Positions 1 through 6,790 of a stretch of 8,908 nucleotides of DNA are shown here, one piece after another. Under the pieces are notes generated by a model. The model was given only the letters and a program-made list of their open reading frames with translations. It was not told where the DNA came from and did not search any database. Position numbers and translations under genes: made by a program. The stretch lies in contig DBWM01000029.1 in the NCBI GenBank assembly GCA_002309015.1, forward strand, positions 1 to 8,908. Reading direction: 5' to 3'. Numbering within the stretch: the stretch's first letter is position 1; each line of letters opens with the position of its first letter. This stretch comes from Myxococcales bacterium UBA1238. GTDB taxonomy: Bacteria > Myxococcota_A > Bradymonadia > UBA7976 > UBA1532.

Positions 1-226
1 TCTCCCTGCGAACCGAGATCGAGTAAATGATTAAAAAGCCACGAGAAAAAAAGCAGTCCTCACCGACGCCTCCCAATCGCCTATTAAACGAAAACAGCCC
101 CCCACAATCCCCAGAAATTTACGCCCACCAAACCTAAAGGGATCCCCGCCCGCAAGCGCCAAACCCCACCCCCAATCCCCACCTTTCCCCCCGTCCCTCC
201 AACTCCGCGTCCCCGGCGCCTTTTTC
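1..226. other. C-rich, G-poor non-coding stretch
   Basis: I see no supportable gene here. From about 90 to 215 the plus strand is strongly C-rich and G-poor, with C runs at 98-103, 109-112, 164-167, 169-173, 177-180 and 187-192. The reading frame open on the minus strand (31-306) is a glycine- and arginine-rich translation of those runs, crosses the terminator at 227-264 and has no ribosome binding site, so it is not a gene. The skew looks like untranslated DNA between a gene beyond the left edge and the gene at 324. Confidence 0.6.
164..197 (-). other. G-quadruplex motif on the minus strand
   Basis: Read on the minus strand this holds five runs of three to six G separated by loops of 2, 6, 3 and 1 bases (runs complementary to the C runs at 195-197, 187-192, 177-180, 169-173 and 164-167). 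This meets the usual pattern of at least four runs of three G with loops of 1-7. The plus strand would be i-motif capable. It lies about 130 bp upstream of the gene at 324. A biological role is inferred only. Confidence 0.6.
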
Positions 227-264
227 AAAAAAATGCGTCCCCGCCCGCTCGCGGGCATTTTTTT
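227..264 (+). terminator. Strong Rho-independent terminator, probably bidirectional
   Basis: A perfect GCCCG / CGGGC stem (243-247 and 252-256) closes a CTCG loop and is followed by A and seven T (258-264), a classic intrinsic terminator for plus-strand transcription arriving from beyond the left edge. Seven A lie at 227-233, so on the minus strand the same stem is followed after eight or more bases by seven U; it may also stop minus-strand transcripts. It isolates the gene at 324, whose promoter must then lie within about 60 bp. I could not identify convincing -35 and -10 boxes in that interval. Confidence 0.85.
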
Positions 265-323
265 AGCTGTACTGCGCGCGGTCCTTTGGTACGTTTTGTG
301 CGCCACGTTGCATGGAGTTGACG

Positions 324-1025
324 ATGCAGATTGACGAGTTTGCGATTACCAAGCTGACCAACATCGCGTTTCGCGGGTTCTTTACGCGCGTGATCGATGT
401 TTTGTCGGCCGAGAAGGTTGAGCTTGAGGGCACGCGGGCGACTGCGTTTTTGGAGGCTCAGCAGGCTTACGACAGCGCGATCGAGCTGATTTCGGCGCCG
501 AAGCAGTCGCTGAAGGCGTTCGACAGCGATTGCGACTTCACCTGGAACTACCTGGATCGCCAGGCCAAGCTGTCGGACGATCACTATGAAGAAGCGCGCA
601 GGATCGCCGCAGCCCAGGTCAACGAAGCGATGGTCGGGCCGAATCCCACCAAGCTCACCTACACCAAGGAATACCCCACGATCAGCGCCGCCCTGGAGCG
701 CCTCGAGGCTCTGCCGCGCGAGACCCTGGTTCTGGCGAAGGTCGACGAGATCGTGGATCACCTGCGCAAAACCTACGACGCCTTCATGAAGGCGCAGTCC
801 GACGAGACCGCCCGCCGCGCTGCCCGCGAAAACGGTCTGGCCGCCAAATGCCGCGCCGCCTTAAACGCCGCCTGGGATGCGTACAAGCCGGTTTTGGAGA
901 TTTCCGCCGACACCAACGAAAAAGCCAAGAAGGCGATCTCGCTCATCAACGAAATTGTCGAAGAATACCGCCAGGTGATCGCCCGCAAGACCGCGACCAT
1001 CGCCCCCAAGAAGCCCGAAGAGTGA
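324..1025 (+). CDS. Hypothetical all-helical cytoplasmic protein (DUF6261-like?)
   Basis: The protein has 233 residues from ATG 324. An in-frame ATG lies at 312, but the only ribosome binding site (GGAG at 314-317) sits six bases before 324 and none precedes 312, so I chose 324. It has no signal peptide or membrane segment. It appears almost wholly alpha-helical, with long amphipathic, charged stretches, a heptad-like feel in the last 70 residues, and a lysine/proline-rich tail (PKKPEE). The pattern of an N-terminal LTNIAF.GFF element, a central KLTYTKEYPTI stretch and a helical C-terminus resembles, from memory, the DUF6261 family of Bacteroidetes, whose function is unknown; I hold this loosely. 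It stands alone between a strong terminator and a convergent gene. A phage-like or structural helical-bundle protein cannot be excluded. Confidence 0.85.
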   Translation: MQIDEFAITKLTNIAFRGFFTRVIDVLSAEKVELEGTRATAFLEAQQAYDSAIELISAPKQSLKAFDSDCDFTWNYLDRQAKLSDDHYEEARRIAAAQVNEAMVGPNPTKLTYTKEYPTISAALERLEALPRETLVLAKVDEIVDHLRKTYDAFMKAQSDETARRAARENGLAAKCRAALNAAWDAYKPVLEISADTNEKAKKAISLINEIVEEYRQVIARKTATIAPKKPEE

Positions 1026-1029
1026 GATC

Positions 1030-1042
1030 GGAGCCTCGCTCC
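1030..1042 (+). other. Short hairpin just after the plus-strand gene
   Basis: GGAGC (1030-1034) and GCTCC (1038-1042) pair around a CTC loop, five bases after the stop codon of the gene at 324-1025. There is no T run after it, so it would be at most a 3'-end-protecting hairpin or a weak, Rho-assisted stop. Confidence 0.35.
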
Positions 1043-1127
1043 CCCATTCGCCCGCCCCAAACGCCTCTCAAAAACGCGCGCTCACCGGCGTTGCCCGCAA
1101 GCAGTTCAGCAAACCACTAGAGATGGA

Positions 1128-1149
1128 CGTCGAGGCGAAAGCCCGGACG
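1128..1149 (+). other. GNRA-capped hairpin in the convergent gap
   Basis: On the plus strand CGTC (1128-1131) pairs with GACG (1146-1149) and GGC (1134-1136) with GCC (1141-1143), separated by a 2x2 internal loop and capped by a GAAA tetraloop. The compact GNRA-capped form is typical of structured RNA. It sits in the 273-bp gap between two convergent genes, so it would lie in the 3' region of the plus-strand transcript. No known RNA family is recognised. Confidence 0.3.
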
Positions 1150-1170
1150 GCTCACGGCGCCCTCGGTCTG

Positions 1171-1199
1171 AAAAAGGCCCCCTTGCACAAAAGAGGCCT
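1171..1199 (-). terminator. Possible terminator of the DUF4476 gene
   Basis: Read on the minus strand, AGGCC (complement of 1195-1199) and GGCCT (complement of 1175-1179) pair around a 15-base loop and run directly into a U stretch from 1175 to 1171. It lies about 100 bp after the stop codon of the gene at 1299-2648 and is in the right orientation to end it. The stem is only five pairs and the loop long, so it is a modest candidate. Confidence 0.4.
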
Positions 1200-1298
1200 C
1201 GTCTCTTCAGCGTTCACTCAGGAAAAAAGCAGATCGTTCGGGCGGGAATCGACAGGAAAGTGAGGCAGGGAGCCCGCAGGCAACGCAGACTTCGGGGC

Positions 1299-2648
1299 TT
1301 ATTTGGATCCGCCGCAGTCCAGCACCTTTTGCCGGTTGTCTTTGAAGTTCAAAACCTCTGCGACAGAAGACCAATGCTCCCGATCGACCACGCGGCCCGC
1401 AAGGAAGCAGGCGGTTTCGGCCCGATCGCCATCGAAGGAGAGCAGCTGAATCAGGGTTTTGACCTGATCGGCCGTGAAGTGATGCTTCTCGCCGGCCTCG
1501 CGCAGGCGGCTGACTTTCTTCTTATCGAAGTTTTCCTTCTGCACTGCAGCCGAGAGGGCTTCAAACTCAGTCGACGACATCGCAGAAACCTGAGGGCGCG
1601 GCGGAACGGGAGGGTGCGGCGGCATCTGAACGCCCTTGGGCGCGCATCGGGCTACGAGCTCCTGACCACGCGGTTCCTTGCGCGAACGGACAAGCATCGG
1701 CCAGTTCTCGGGATCGGCGACGCTCTGCTTTTGTGCAAAGTAGCAGGCGACATCGGCCTGATCGCCGTAAAACCCGCGCGTGTCCGCAAGCGCTGCAATC
1801 TGCTGGCAAGAGAACCGATTCTTCTGAATCGCGCTGTTCAAAACGGCTTCCAGCTCGGAATCGCGCGTCTTTTGAACCTTCGCCAAAAATCCCTTGAACG
1901 CCTGCGGAGCCATCACGGGAAGCGCGCTTGCGCCAGCAGCGGAAACCTGCGCGCCCTTGGGTGCACATGCGGTGATGCGTTCCTGAGCGCGCTGAGAAGT
2001 CCTCGATTTGACGATCAGCGACCAGTTTTCCGGATCGGCCACCCTGTTTTGTTTGGCGATATAACAGACGATACCGGCCTGATCGCTTTGAGAGCTGGTT
2101 GTGTCCGCGAGATCGGCGATCTGCTTGCTCGTGAACCGATGTTTCTTCATCTCGCCCTTCAAAAGTTTATCCACCTCTCCTTCGGGCGTCTTTCGGAATT
2201 GCTCCAGAAACGCTTTGAATTCATGCGGAGGCATGACGAGCTTCTCGGTCAGCGAAACCTGCGCGCCCTTTGGCGCACATTCGATGATGCGTTCCTGGGC
2301 ACGCGGAGAAGTTCTCGAATTGATGACCAGCGACCAGTTCTCCGGATCGGCGACCCTGTCGTGTTTGGCAAAATGACAGACGATATCGGCCTGATCCGTT
2401 TGAGAGCTAGTCGTGTCCGCAAGATCGGCGATCTGTTTGCTCGTAAACCGATTCTTCTTAATCGCGCCGTTCAAAAGTTGACCCGCCTTTTCTTCGGGCG
2501 TCTTTTTCAAGGTCTCCAGAAATCCCTTGAACTCGTGCGGCGGCATCACAGGAAGCGCGCTTCCAGCCGGCTCAGGCCTGGCCAACAAAGCCGAAGGCGC
2601 TGCCATAAAAATCACACCGGCAAGGAGCAGGTTTTGAAATGGACGCAT
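1299..2648 (-). CDS. Secreted four-repeat DUF4476 protein
   Basis: The protein has 449 residues. Residues 1-23 form a signal peptide (basic MRPF, hydrophobic LLLAGVIFMAAPSALLA), so the mature protein is exported. It then has three tandem repeats of about 95 residues (about 35-127, 139-231, 246-338), each running from M(P/A)P.xF to CAPKG with internal FTSKQIADLADT and VADPENW motifs. After a proline-rich linker (342-353) comes a fourth, divergent copy (about 357-445: FTADQVKTLIQLLSFD, VVDREHW) that reads as a canonical DUF4476 domain. Each copy has a Cys pair at nearly fixed spacing: 91/124, 195/228, 302/335, 414/445, suggesting one disulphide per domain in the periplasm or outside the cell. 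Copies 1 and 2 are also very alike in DNA, implying recent duplication. The ATG at 2648 follows AGGAG at six bases. DUF4476 has no known biochemical function. The long open frame on the opposite strand is a shadow. Confidence 0.93.
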   Translation of the reverse strand: MRPFQNLLLAGVIFMAAPSALLARPEPAGSALPVMPPHEFKGFLETLKKTPEEKAGQLLNGAIKKNRFTSKQIADLADTTSSQTDQADIVCHFAKHDRVADPENWSLVINSRTSPRAQERIIECAPKGAQVSLTEKLVMPPHEFKAFLEQFRKTPEGEVDKLLKGEMKKHRFTSKQIADLADTTSSQSDQAGIVCYIAKQNRVADPENWSLIVKSRTSQRAQERITACAPKGAQVSAAGASALPVMAPQAFKGFLAKVQKTRDSELEAVLNSAIQKNRFSCQQIAALADTRGFYGDQADVACYFAQKQSVADPENWPMLVRSRKEPRGQELVARCAPKGVQMPPHPPVPPRPQVSAMSSTEFEALSAAVQKENFDKKKVSRLREAGEKHHFTADQVKTLIQLLSFDGDRAETACFLAGRVVDREHWSSVAEVLNFKDNRQKVLDCGGSK

Positions 2649-2699
2649 AAAAATCTCCTCTCAAAAAAATGGAAAAAATGAAGCGAGCAGGTCGGCCGT

Positions 2700-2729
2700 T
2701 CTTTAATGGCACGAAAGATCGAATGTCAA
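2700..2729 (-). promoter_or_regulatory. Sigma-70-type promoter of the DUF4476 gene
   Basis: On the minus strand a perfect TTGACA (complement of 2724-2729) is followed after 18 bases by TAAAGA (complement of 2700-2705), a weak -10 box with three of six consensus bases. Transcription would begin near 2693 and give a leader of about 45 bases ending in the AGGAG site. The rest of the 235-bp gap between this gene and the lipoprotein gene (2649-2883) is A/C-rich on the plus strand and shows nothing else I can support. Confidence 0.5.
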
Positions 2730-2883
2730 CTTCACCATTTGAGGACCGTGATCCCTTTTTCGACGCGACATCGCACAAAACCGACCCTTTCCCCGCAATT
2801 CCTCAATCAAACGCCCGCAAAAACGAACATCACCGCCCGAATATTCACACAAACTCCATAAAAAACTTTCGCCCAAAAACCGT

Positions 2884-3717
2884 TCACCGATCGATCTCCG
2901 CTTCCGGCAGCAGCGGCGGCAGCTGTTTTCTCTCCCGCTCCTGCAGGCCCTCGGCGATCTCGATCTGTTTGAGCGCTATCCGTCCCCAAAACGCAGGTTC
3001 GCTTTCTTTTGGAAAGTCGGCGTATTTTTGGGCGCGCTTTTTGGCTCGCCTGCTCAGGCTGAGCGACATTGCAGAGAAGGCGCCGCTCCACAGGTCGTGA
3101 ATCGCCTCGTCAAACTCTTCGTGCGGCCAGCAGGACGGCCCCTCGATGGAACTGCACCGATATAGATAGTCCTCGATTTCGGCGACCAGTTCGCGTTTGG
3201 GCTGCGGCATCAGGTGATCGCGCATCAAATAGTAGCCGAGCGTTTCGACCATCGGCTCGAGTCTTGCCCGCTCGCTTTCCGACATCTTCTTCAGCGTCCC
3301 GGCGTCGAGCGCTTTCACCGCCTCAAAATGCGCCTGCGCATCCTCCAGGCTCCCGTAGTAACCGAGGAGCGTGTACGCCCCAAGCGACGCCAGCCCAGCG
3401 ACGGACGAACTCACACCGCTCATACAGGGCGAAAGATCCATCTTCAGCACGCGGTGCGCAAACGCCGTGATCTCTTTGCGGGAGTGAAGCCCCACACGCT
3501 GCAGCGCCTCGGGATCGAGCGCTCCGCAACGCGCGTTATGGACCAAAAAACTAAACTCCTCCAGCGCGTACGGCCAATCGCAGGGTCTCGCCGAGGGCCA
3601 TGGAAGCCCCCTCTTGCCATCGCCAAAGCGCGAATCGTTACAGAGATCGAGATGCGGTTTTGACCGACAACCCCAAACCGCGCAGGCGGCCGCGAGCAAA
3701 AGGATCGCAAGTTTCAT
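2884..3717 (-). CDS. Putative lipoprotein of unknown function
   Basis: The protein has 277 residues from ATG 3717, which is preceded by GGGGAG at five bases; a longer reading from 3831 has no such site and lacks the signal peptide at its start. The N-terminus MKLAILLLAAACAVWGC is a lipoprotein signal with Cys17 (VWGC) as likely lipid-attachment site; Cys12 is the alternative. The mature protein has six further cysteines (26, 46, 64, 98, 188, 196), consistent with disulphides in the periplasm. A moderately hydrophobic stretch (about 102-121) and a basic helical segment (about 218-235, SLSRRAKKRAQKY) precede a charged, proline-containing tail. I do not recognise a family. It follows the 42-bp array by about 120 bp, and its own promoter is not evident. 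The gap to the next gene downstream has no clear terminator. Confidence 0.85.
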   Translation of the reverse strand: MKLAILLLAAACAVWGCRSKPHLDLCNDSRFGDGKRGLPWPSARPCDWPYALEEFSFLVHNARCGALDPEALQRVGLHSRKEITAFAHRVLKMDLSPCMSGVSSSVAGLASLGAYTLLGYYGSLEDAQAHFEAVKALDAGTLKKMSESERARLEPMVETLGYYLMRDHLMPQPKRELVAEIEDYLYRCSSIEGPSCWPHEEFDEAIHDLWSGAFSAMSLSLSRRAKKRAQKYADFPKESEPAFWGRIALKQIEIAEGLQERERKQLPPLLPEAEIDR

Positions 3718-3837
3718 GAGGGCTCCCCGAAGCGAAAGCGGGTCAAACATGAATGATCGCGATGAATGGCGGGCAGAGGTCAAAAAAGCAAGCAAACAAA
3801 GAAGCGTTTTTGAGAGAAGCTCCCCGCGCAACAGAAG

Positions 3838-4215
3838 GCGCCGAAGCCTCCGGCGGAGAGTGTGCCTGTAAGCTTTTAGGCGCCGGAGGCTCCAGCGGTG
3901 ATGCGTTTGTGGGGCGATCAGGCGGCGGATGGGGCGGCGAAAAAACGCTCGCCGGGAAATCAGGCGTCGGAGAGTCCGTTGTGTACTTTCCCGGTAAACC
4001 TACCTGCGTCGGAGCGTCCGTTGTGTACTTTCCCGGAAAGAAACTACGTGCCGGAGCGTTCAAATCGTACTTTCCAGCCGAGAAACTACGCGCCGGAGCG
4101 TTTTTTGGCACGGATCTTGCAAAGCGAAGAGGCGCCGGAGGCTCCGTTACGTAGTTTCCCGCCAGGAAAACACGCGCCGGAGCCTCCGATACGTACTTTC
4201 CAGCCAGGAGACGCT
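3838..4215. repeat. Nine-unit 42-bp tandem array in exact register
   Basis: Units begin at 3838, 3880, 3922, 3964, 4006, 4048, 4090, 4132 and 4174; every start is exactly 42 bases from the last, although the units differ widely. The shared core is GCGCCGGAG, a dyad of form CGGAG-N-CTCCG or CGGANNNTCCG in most units, then CGTACTTTCC and a purine-rich tail. Units at 3964, 4006, 4132 and 4174 are closest; 3838-3963 is degenerate. A relic unit may begin at 3796. Forty-two bases equals 14 codons and also four helical turns. One plus-strand frame is open from 3880 to 4236 (14-residue units like ASERPLCTFPERNY), with a TAG just before it. A minus-strand frame is open from 4366 to 3743 but its first usable start is a GTG inside the array, without a ribosome binding site. 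Neither is a convincing gene. The surrounding gap (3718-4328, 611 bp) holds nothing else I can name. Confidence 0.85.
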
Positions 4216-4328
4216 CTGTGGAACGCGTCCGGCTGACCGCGCAAATTGGGAGCTCGATCGCGGCCTCAGCCGTACGACTCGCACTCGTTTTGCAAGATGG
4301 CGTTGCAGGGGCGGTTAAAAATGGGCGT

Positions 4329-4796
4329 TTATCGCAAAGATTCGAGCAAGGCGGCGCAGCCTTCGGTCACGTCGCGCCAGGTGGCGTCAAAATCGCGGGT
4401 GTACCAGGGATCGGCCACATCGCGGGGATTCTTTGTGTAATCCATGAGGCGCCGGATTTTGCCTTCGGGATCGCCGCCAAAGAAGCGGCGCATGCGGACG
4501 AGATTGGCTTCGTCCATGCCGATTAAGAGATCGTAATGTGCGTAATCGGAGGGCTGAATCTTGCGCGCGGTCTTGCCGGAGCAGTCGATGCCCTGTTTTT
4601 TGAGGAGGCGCTGCACGGGGCCGTAGACCGGATTGCCGAGTTCCTCGCTGCTGACCGCCGCCGACGCGATCTCGAACGCCTGCGCGAGGCCCGCCTTCTG
4701 GGCGCAGTCTTTCATCACGAACTCGGCCATCGGGCTGCGACAGATGTTGCCGTGGCACACAAAAAGGATCTTCCGACGTTGAGGGTTTTCGTTCAC
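4329..4796 (-). CDS. Low-molecular-weight protein-tyrosine phosphatase
   Basis: The protein has 155 residues, the usual family length. The phosphate-binding loop CHGNICRS is at residues 14-21 with nucleophile Cys14 and Arg20, near the N-terminus as expected. The general acid is Asp129 in VADPWY. SSEELGNPVYG (49-59) and DLLIGMDEANL (89-99) are also family hallmarks. The enzyme removes phosphate from tyrosine residues through a cysteinyl-phosphate intermediate, in the cytoplasm. Bacterial members often oppose BY-kinases in polysaccharide export, but no such kinase is present here. The start is GTG at 4796, supported by GGGAG seven bases upstream; the ATG at 4810 is out of frame and ends at once. 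It lies 19 bases after the P-loop kinase gene, so the two are probably co-transcribed. Substrate is unknown. Confidence 0.95.
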   Translation of the reverse strand: MNENPQRRKILFVCHGNICRSPMAEFVMKDCAQKAGLAQAFEIASAAVSSEELGNPVYGPVQRLLKKQGIDCSGKTARKIQPSDYAHYDLLIGMDEANLVRMRRFFGGDPEGKIRRLMDYTKNPRDVADPWYTRDFDATWRDVTEGCAALLESLR

Positions 4797-4815
4797 GAAT
4801 CAGCTCCCATGCTAT

Positions 4816-5352
4816 TTATATAGGGTCAAACGAGCGGACCAGCGCCGCCATCGCCTGCGCGTAATCGCCGTCGATCTGCACCACCGACTCCCCCGCCCGC
4901 TCAAAGCCTTCGCGGTATGCGCGATTTTCGGCCATCAAAAACGCGGGCGAAAGGTCAGCCTCGCAAAGCCGCGCCTCGATGTCGGAAGCGTGCGCGCGGA
5001 TCTCGTCCAGATGCCGCTCAATCCAAGCGTCCGTCAGGGAAAGGCAAACAAAGCGCACCGATGCGGCGTACGGCGCCCCCAAATCCCGCCGCCAGTCGAA
5101 CGGCACGTAGCAGCCCTCGACGATCAGGTTTTGGCGGTTTTCGACCGCAGTTTTGATGATCTCGCGCACGATGGGCCAAAGGTACGGCGTCAGCGCCGCG
5201 TCGTCTTCAGGCGTGAGATCCGTCTGCCCGCTGCGCAAAAGCCCCATTTTGAGGTGATCGATCGAGAGATACGGGTAATGCAGCCTTTCGAGCAGCCTCT
5301 GCGCCAGCAGCGTCTTGCCCGTATGCGATGCGCCGGTGATTAAAATGATCAT
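4816..5352 (-). CDS. Zeta-toxin/AAA_33-like P-loop kinase
   Basis: The protein has 178 residues. Walker A is GASHTGKT at 7-14, only six residues from the start, which fixes the start near ATG 5352 although its ribosome binding site is weak. An acidic residue follows strand 2 (Asp32 in SIDHLKMG), placed like the catalytic or substrate-binding Asp of small-molecule kinases such as chloramphenicol phosphotransferase and zeta toxins. NLIVEGCYVP (75-84) ends the third strand. The fold is that of single-domain kinases often labelled adenylate kinase or 2-phosphoglycerate kinase in databases; I cannot name the substrate. It lies 62 bases after the hydantoinase gene and 19 before the phosphatase gene. 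No antitoxin-like partner is next to it, so a zeta toxin-antitoxin role is not supported. A housekeeping or nucleotide-type kinase is more likely. Confidence 0.88.
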   Translation of the reverse strand: MIILITGASHTGKTLLAQRLLERLHYPYLSIDHLKMGLLRSGQTDLTPEDDAALTPYLWPIVREIIKTAVENRQNLIVEGCYVPFDWRRDLGAPYAASVRFVCLSLTDAWIERHLDEIRAHASDIEARLCEADLSPAFLMAENRAYREGFERAGESVVQIDGDYAQAMAALVRSFDPI

Positions 5353-5365
5353 CGCCAGGATTCAA

Positions 5366-5387
5366 AAGGAAAGCGCGCAGGGGCGCG
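5366..5387 (-). terminator. GC-rich hairpin with weak U tail between hydantoinase and kinase genes
   Basis: On the minus strand CGCGC and GCGCG (complements of 5383-5387 and 5374-5378) pair around CCCT and run into CTTTCCTTTT. It could partly terminate transcription after the hydantoinase gene and before the kinase gene 14 bases on. The tail is interrupted by C, so read-through is likely. It may instead sequester the already weak kinase ribosome binding region. Confidence 0.3.
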
Positions 5388-5414
5388 GAGGGGAAAACGG
5401 GGCATGAAGCCTTG

Positions 5415-6776
5415 TTACTTGCGGGGGAGGTAGCGGCCCTGGCCGCGATCGGCGTGGATCTCGCCGTCGAAGACGCAGCGGCCGCGCTGGAAGGTCATCG
5501 CGACTTTGCCCTTCTGGACGACGCCTTCGTAGATGCTGCGGTCGATGTTCATATGGTGGGTTTTGGCCGAAATCACCGTCTCCCCGCGCGGGTCGTAAAG
5601 GCAGAGATCGGCGTCGGCGCCCACCAGCAGCGCGCCCTTCCTGGGATAGAGGCCAAAGATCTTGGCGGGCGCGGTGGCGCAGGCGTCGACCATGCGCTCG
5701 ATGGTGAGCTTCTTTTGCGCGACGCCCGTAAACAGGAGGCCCATGCGGTTCTCGATGCCGCCGCCGCCGTTGGGGATCTTTGTGAAGTCGTCGATCCCGC
5801 GGATCTTTTGGGTGGCCTGCATAAAGGGGCAGTGATCGGTGGCCACCGTCTGCACCAGACCGCTCGCGAGGCCGTGCCAGAGCGCGTCCTGATGCCCGAG
5901 CGGGCGCAGCGGCGGGCTCATCACAAAAGCGGCGCCTTCAAAATCGGGCTGATCGTAAAGCGCATCATTTAAGTAAAGGTATTGCGGGCAAGTCTCGCTG
6001 TAGACCAGCTGTCCCTCAAAGCGCGCGCGGGCGATCACCTTTAAGGCGTCGGCGGTGGAGGTGTGCACGATGTAAACCGGCTGCCCCGCGGCTTTGGCCA
6101 AAGCGCAAACGCGGTTGACCGCCTCGGCTTCCACAAAGGGCGGACGGCTCAGCGGGTGATATTTGGGTGCGGTCTTGCCCTGCGAAAGGTAATGCGCCTG
6201 TAAATATTCGACCATCTGGCCGTTCTCGGCGTGCACCGACACGAGGCCGCCGCAATCCCCCGCCGCATCGAACACGCGCAAAATGTCGTCGTCGCGGATC
6301 CCCAGGGTGGCGAGGTAAGCCATAAAGATTTTGAACGAGTTGATCCCGTCGCTGGCGAGCCGCTTCATTTCGCCCGCCGTCTCTGGCCCAAAGTTCGGGA
6401 TGCACATGTGGAAGGCGTAATCGATGCAGGTTTTCTGGCTCTTCTCGAACCAGCGATCCAGCGCCTTCATCAGCGACTCGCCGCGCTCAGGCGTCACAAA
6501 GTCGATGATCGTGGTGGTCCCGCCCGCAAACGCCGCCGCGCCCGCCTGGTAAAAATCGTCCGAAGCCGGGCCCGCAGGCGAAGGCAGTTCGCAATGCGTA
6601 TGCGCGTCGATGCCACCCGGCAGCACCCAAAAGTCCCGCGCCTCGATCTCGCGCGTCCCCTCGGGCACCTGAAGATCGGGGCCGATCGCCGCGATCGTCT
6701 CGTTCTGACAATAAAGATCGCCTCGAAGCACGCCTTCGGGCGTCACCAGCTGTCCGTGACGGATCACAAAAGACAT
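5415..6776 (-). CDS. Dihydropyrimidinase / D-hydantoinase
   Basis: The protein has 453 residues, close to the family's usual 460. It is a cyclic-amidohydrolase TIM barrel and carries the full binuclear metal set: His59 and His61 (GGIDAHTH), carbamylated Lys149 (SFKIFMAY), His182 (HAENG), His238 (HTST) and Asp314 (TDHCPF). Tyr154 matches the substrate-positioning tyrosine. PNGGGGIENRMGLLF (335-349) and KIFGLYPRKG (372-381) are typical of dihydropyrimidinase rather than allantoinase or dihydroorotase. It opens the ring of 5,6-dihydrouracil, dihydrothymine or hydantoins to N-carbamoyl amino acids, in the cytoplasm. The ATG at 6776 follows AGGAG by six bases. No dihydropyrimidine dehydrogenase or beta-ureidopropionase gene is in the window, so the rest of the reductive pyrimidine pathway is not seen. 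A terminator-like hairpin ends just before its ribosome binding site. Exact substrate is uncertain. Confidence 0.95.
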   Translation of the reverse strand: MSFVIRHGQLVTPEGVLRGDLYCQNETIAAIGPDLQVPEGTREIEARDFWVLPGGIDAHTHCELPSPAGPASDDFYQAGAAAFAGGTTTIIDFVTPERGESLMKALDRWFEKSQKTCIDYAFHMCIPNFGPETAGEMKRLASDGINSFKIFMAYLATLGIRDDDILRVFDAAGDCGGLVSVHAENGQMVEYLQAHYLSQGKTAPKYHPLSRPPFVEAEAVNRVCALAKAAGQPVYIVHTSTADALKVIARARFEGQLVYSETCPQYLYLNDALYDQPDFEGAAFVMSPPLRPLGHQDALWHGLASGLVQTVATDHCPFMQATQKIRGIDDFTKIPNGGGGIENRMGLLFTGVAQKKLTIERMVDACATAPAKIFGLYPRKGALLVGADADLCLYDPRGETVISAKTHHMNIDRSIYEGVVQKGKVAMTFQRGRCVFDGEIHADRGQGRYLPRK

Positions 6777-6790
6777 CGCCTACTCCTATC

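Noticed and set aside
31..306. Minus-strand open frame of 91 codons at the left edge
   Set aside because: It runs through an intrinsic terminator and a C-rich tract, gives a glycine-rich low-complexity translation, and has no ribosome binding site.
1260..2681. A 473-codon open frame on the plus strand opposite the DUF4476 gene
   Set aside because: Its translation is Arg/Leu-rich and simply mirrors the repeats of the opposite strand. It has a GTG start with no clear ribosome binding site, while the minus frame has a signal peptide, a promoter, a ribosome binding site and a recognisable domain.
3838..4215. CRISPR array
   Set aside because: There is no constant repeat with variable spacers. 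The whole 42-base unit varies and the unit ends are as related as the middles, and no cas genes are present.
3898..4236. Plus-strand 112-codon repeat protein
   Set aside because: GGAGG lies eight bases before GTG 3898, but this sequence belongs to the repeat unit itself. The frame is closed by TAG within the array just upstream, it is opposite in direction to all neighbours, and base changes do not favour this frame. Kept only as a hypothesis.
4816..5352. Zeta-epsilon toxin-antitoxin module
   Set aside because: The kinase is zeta-like only in general fold. No small antitoxin gene adjoins it; its neighbours are a hydantoinase and a phosphatase gene.
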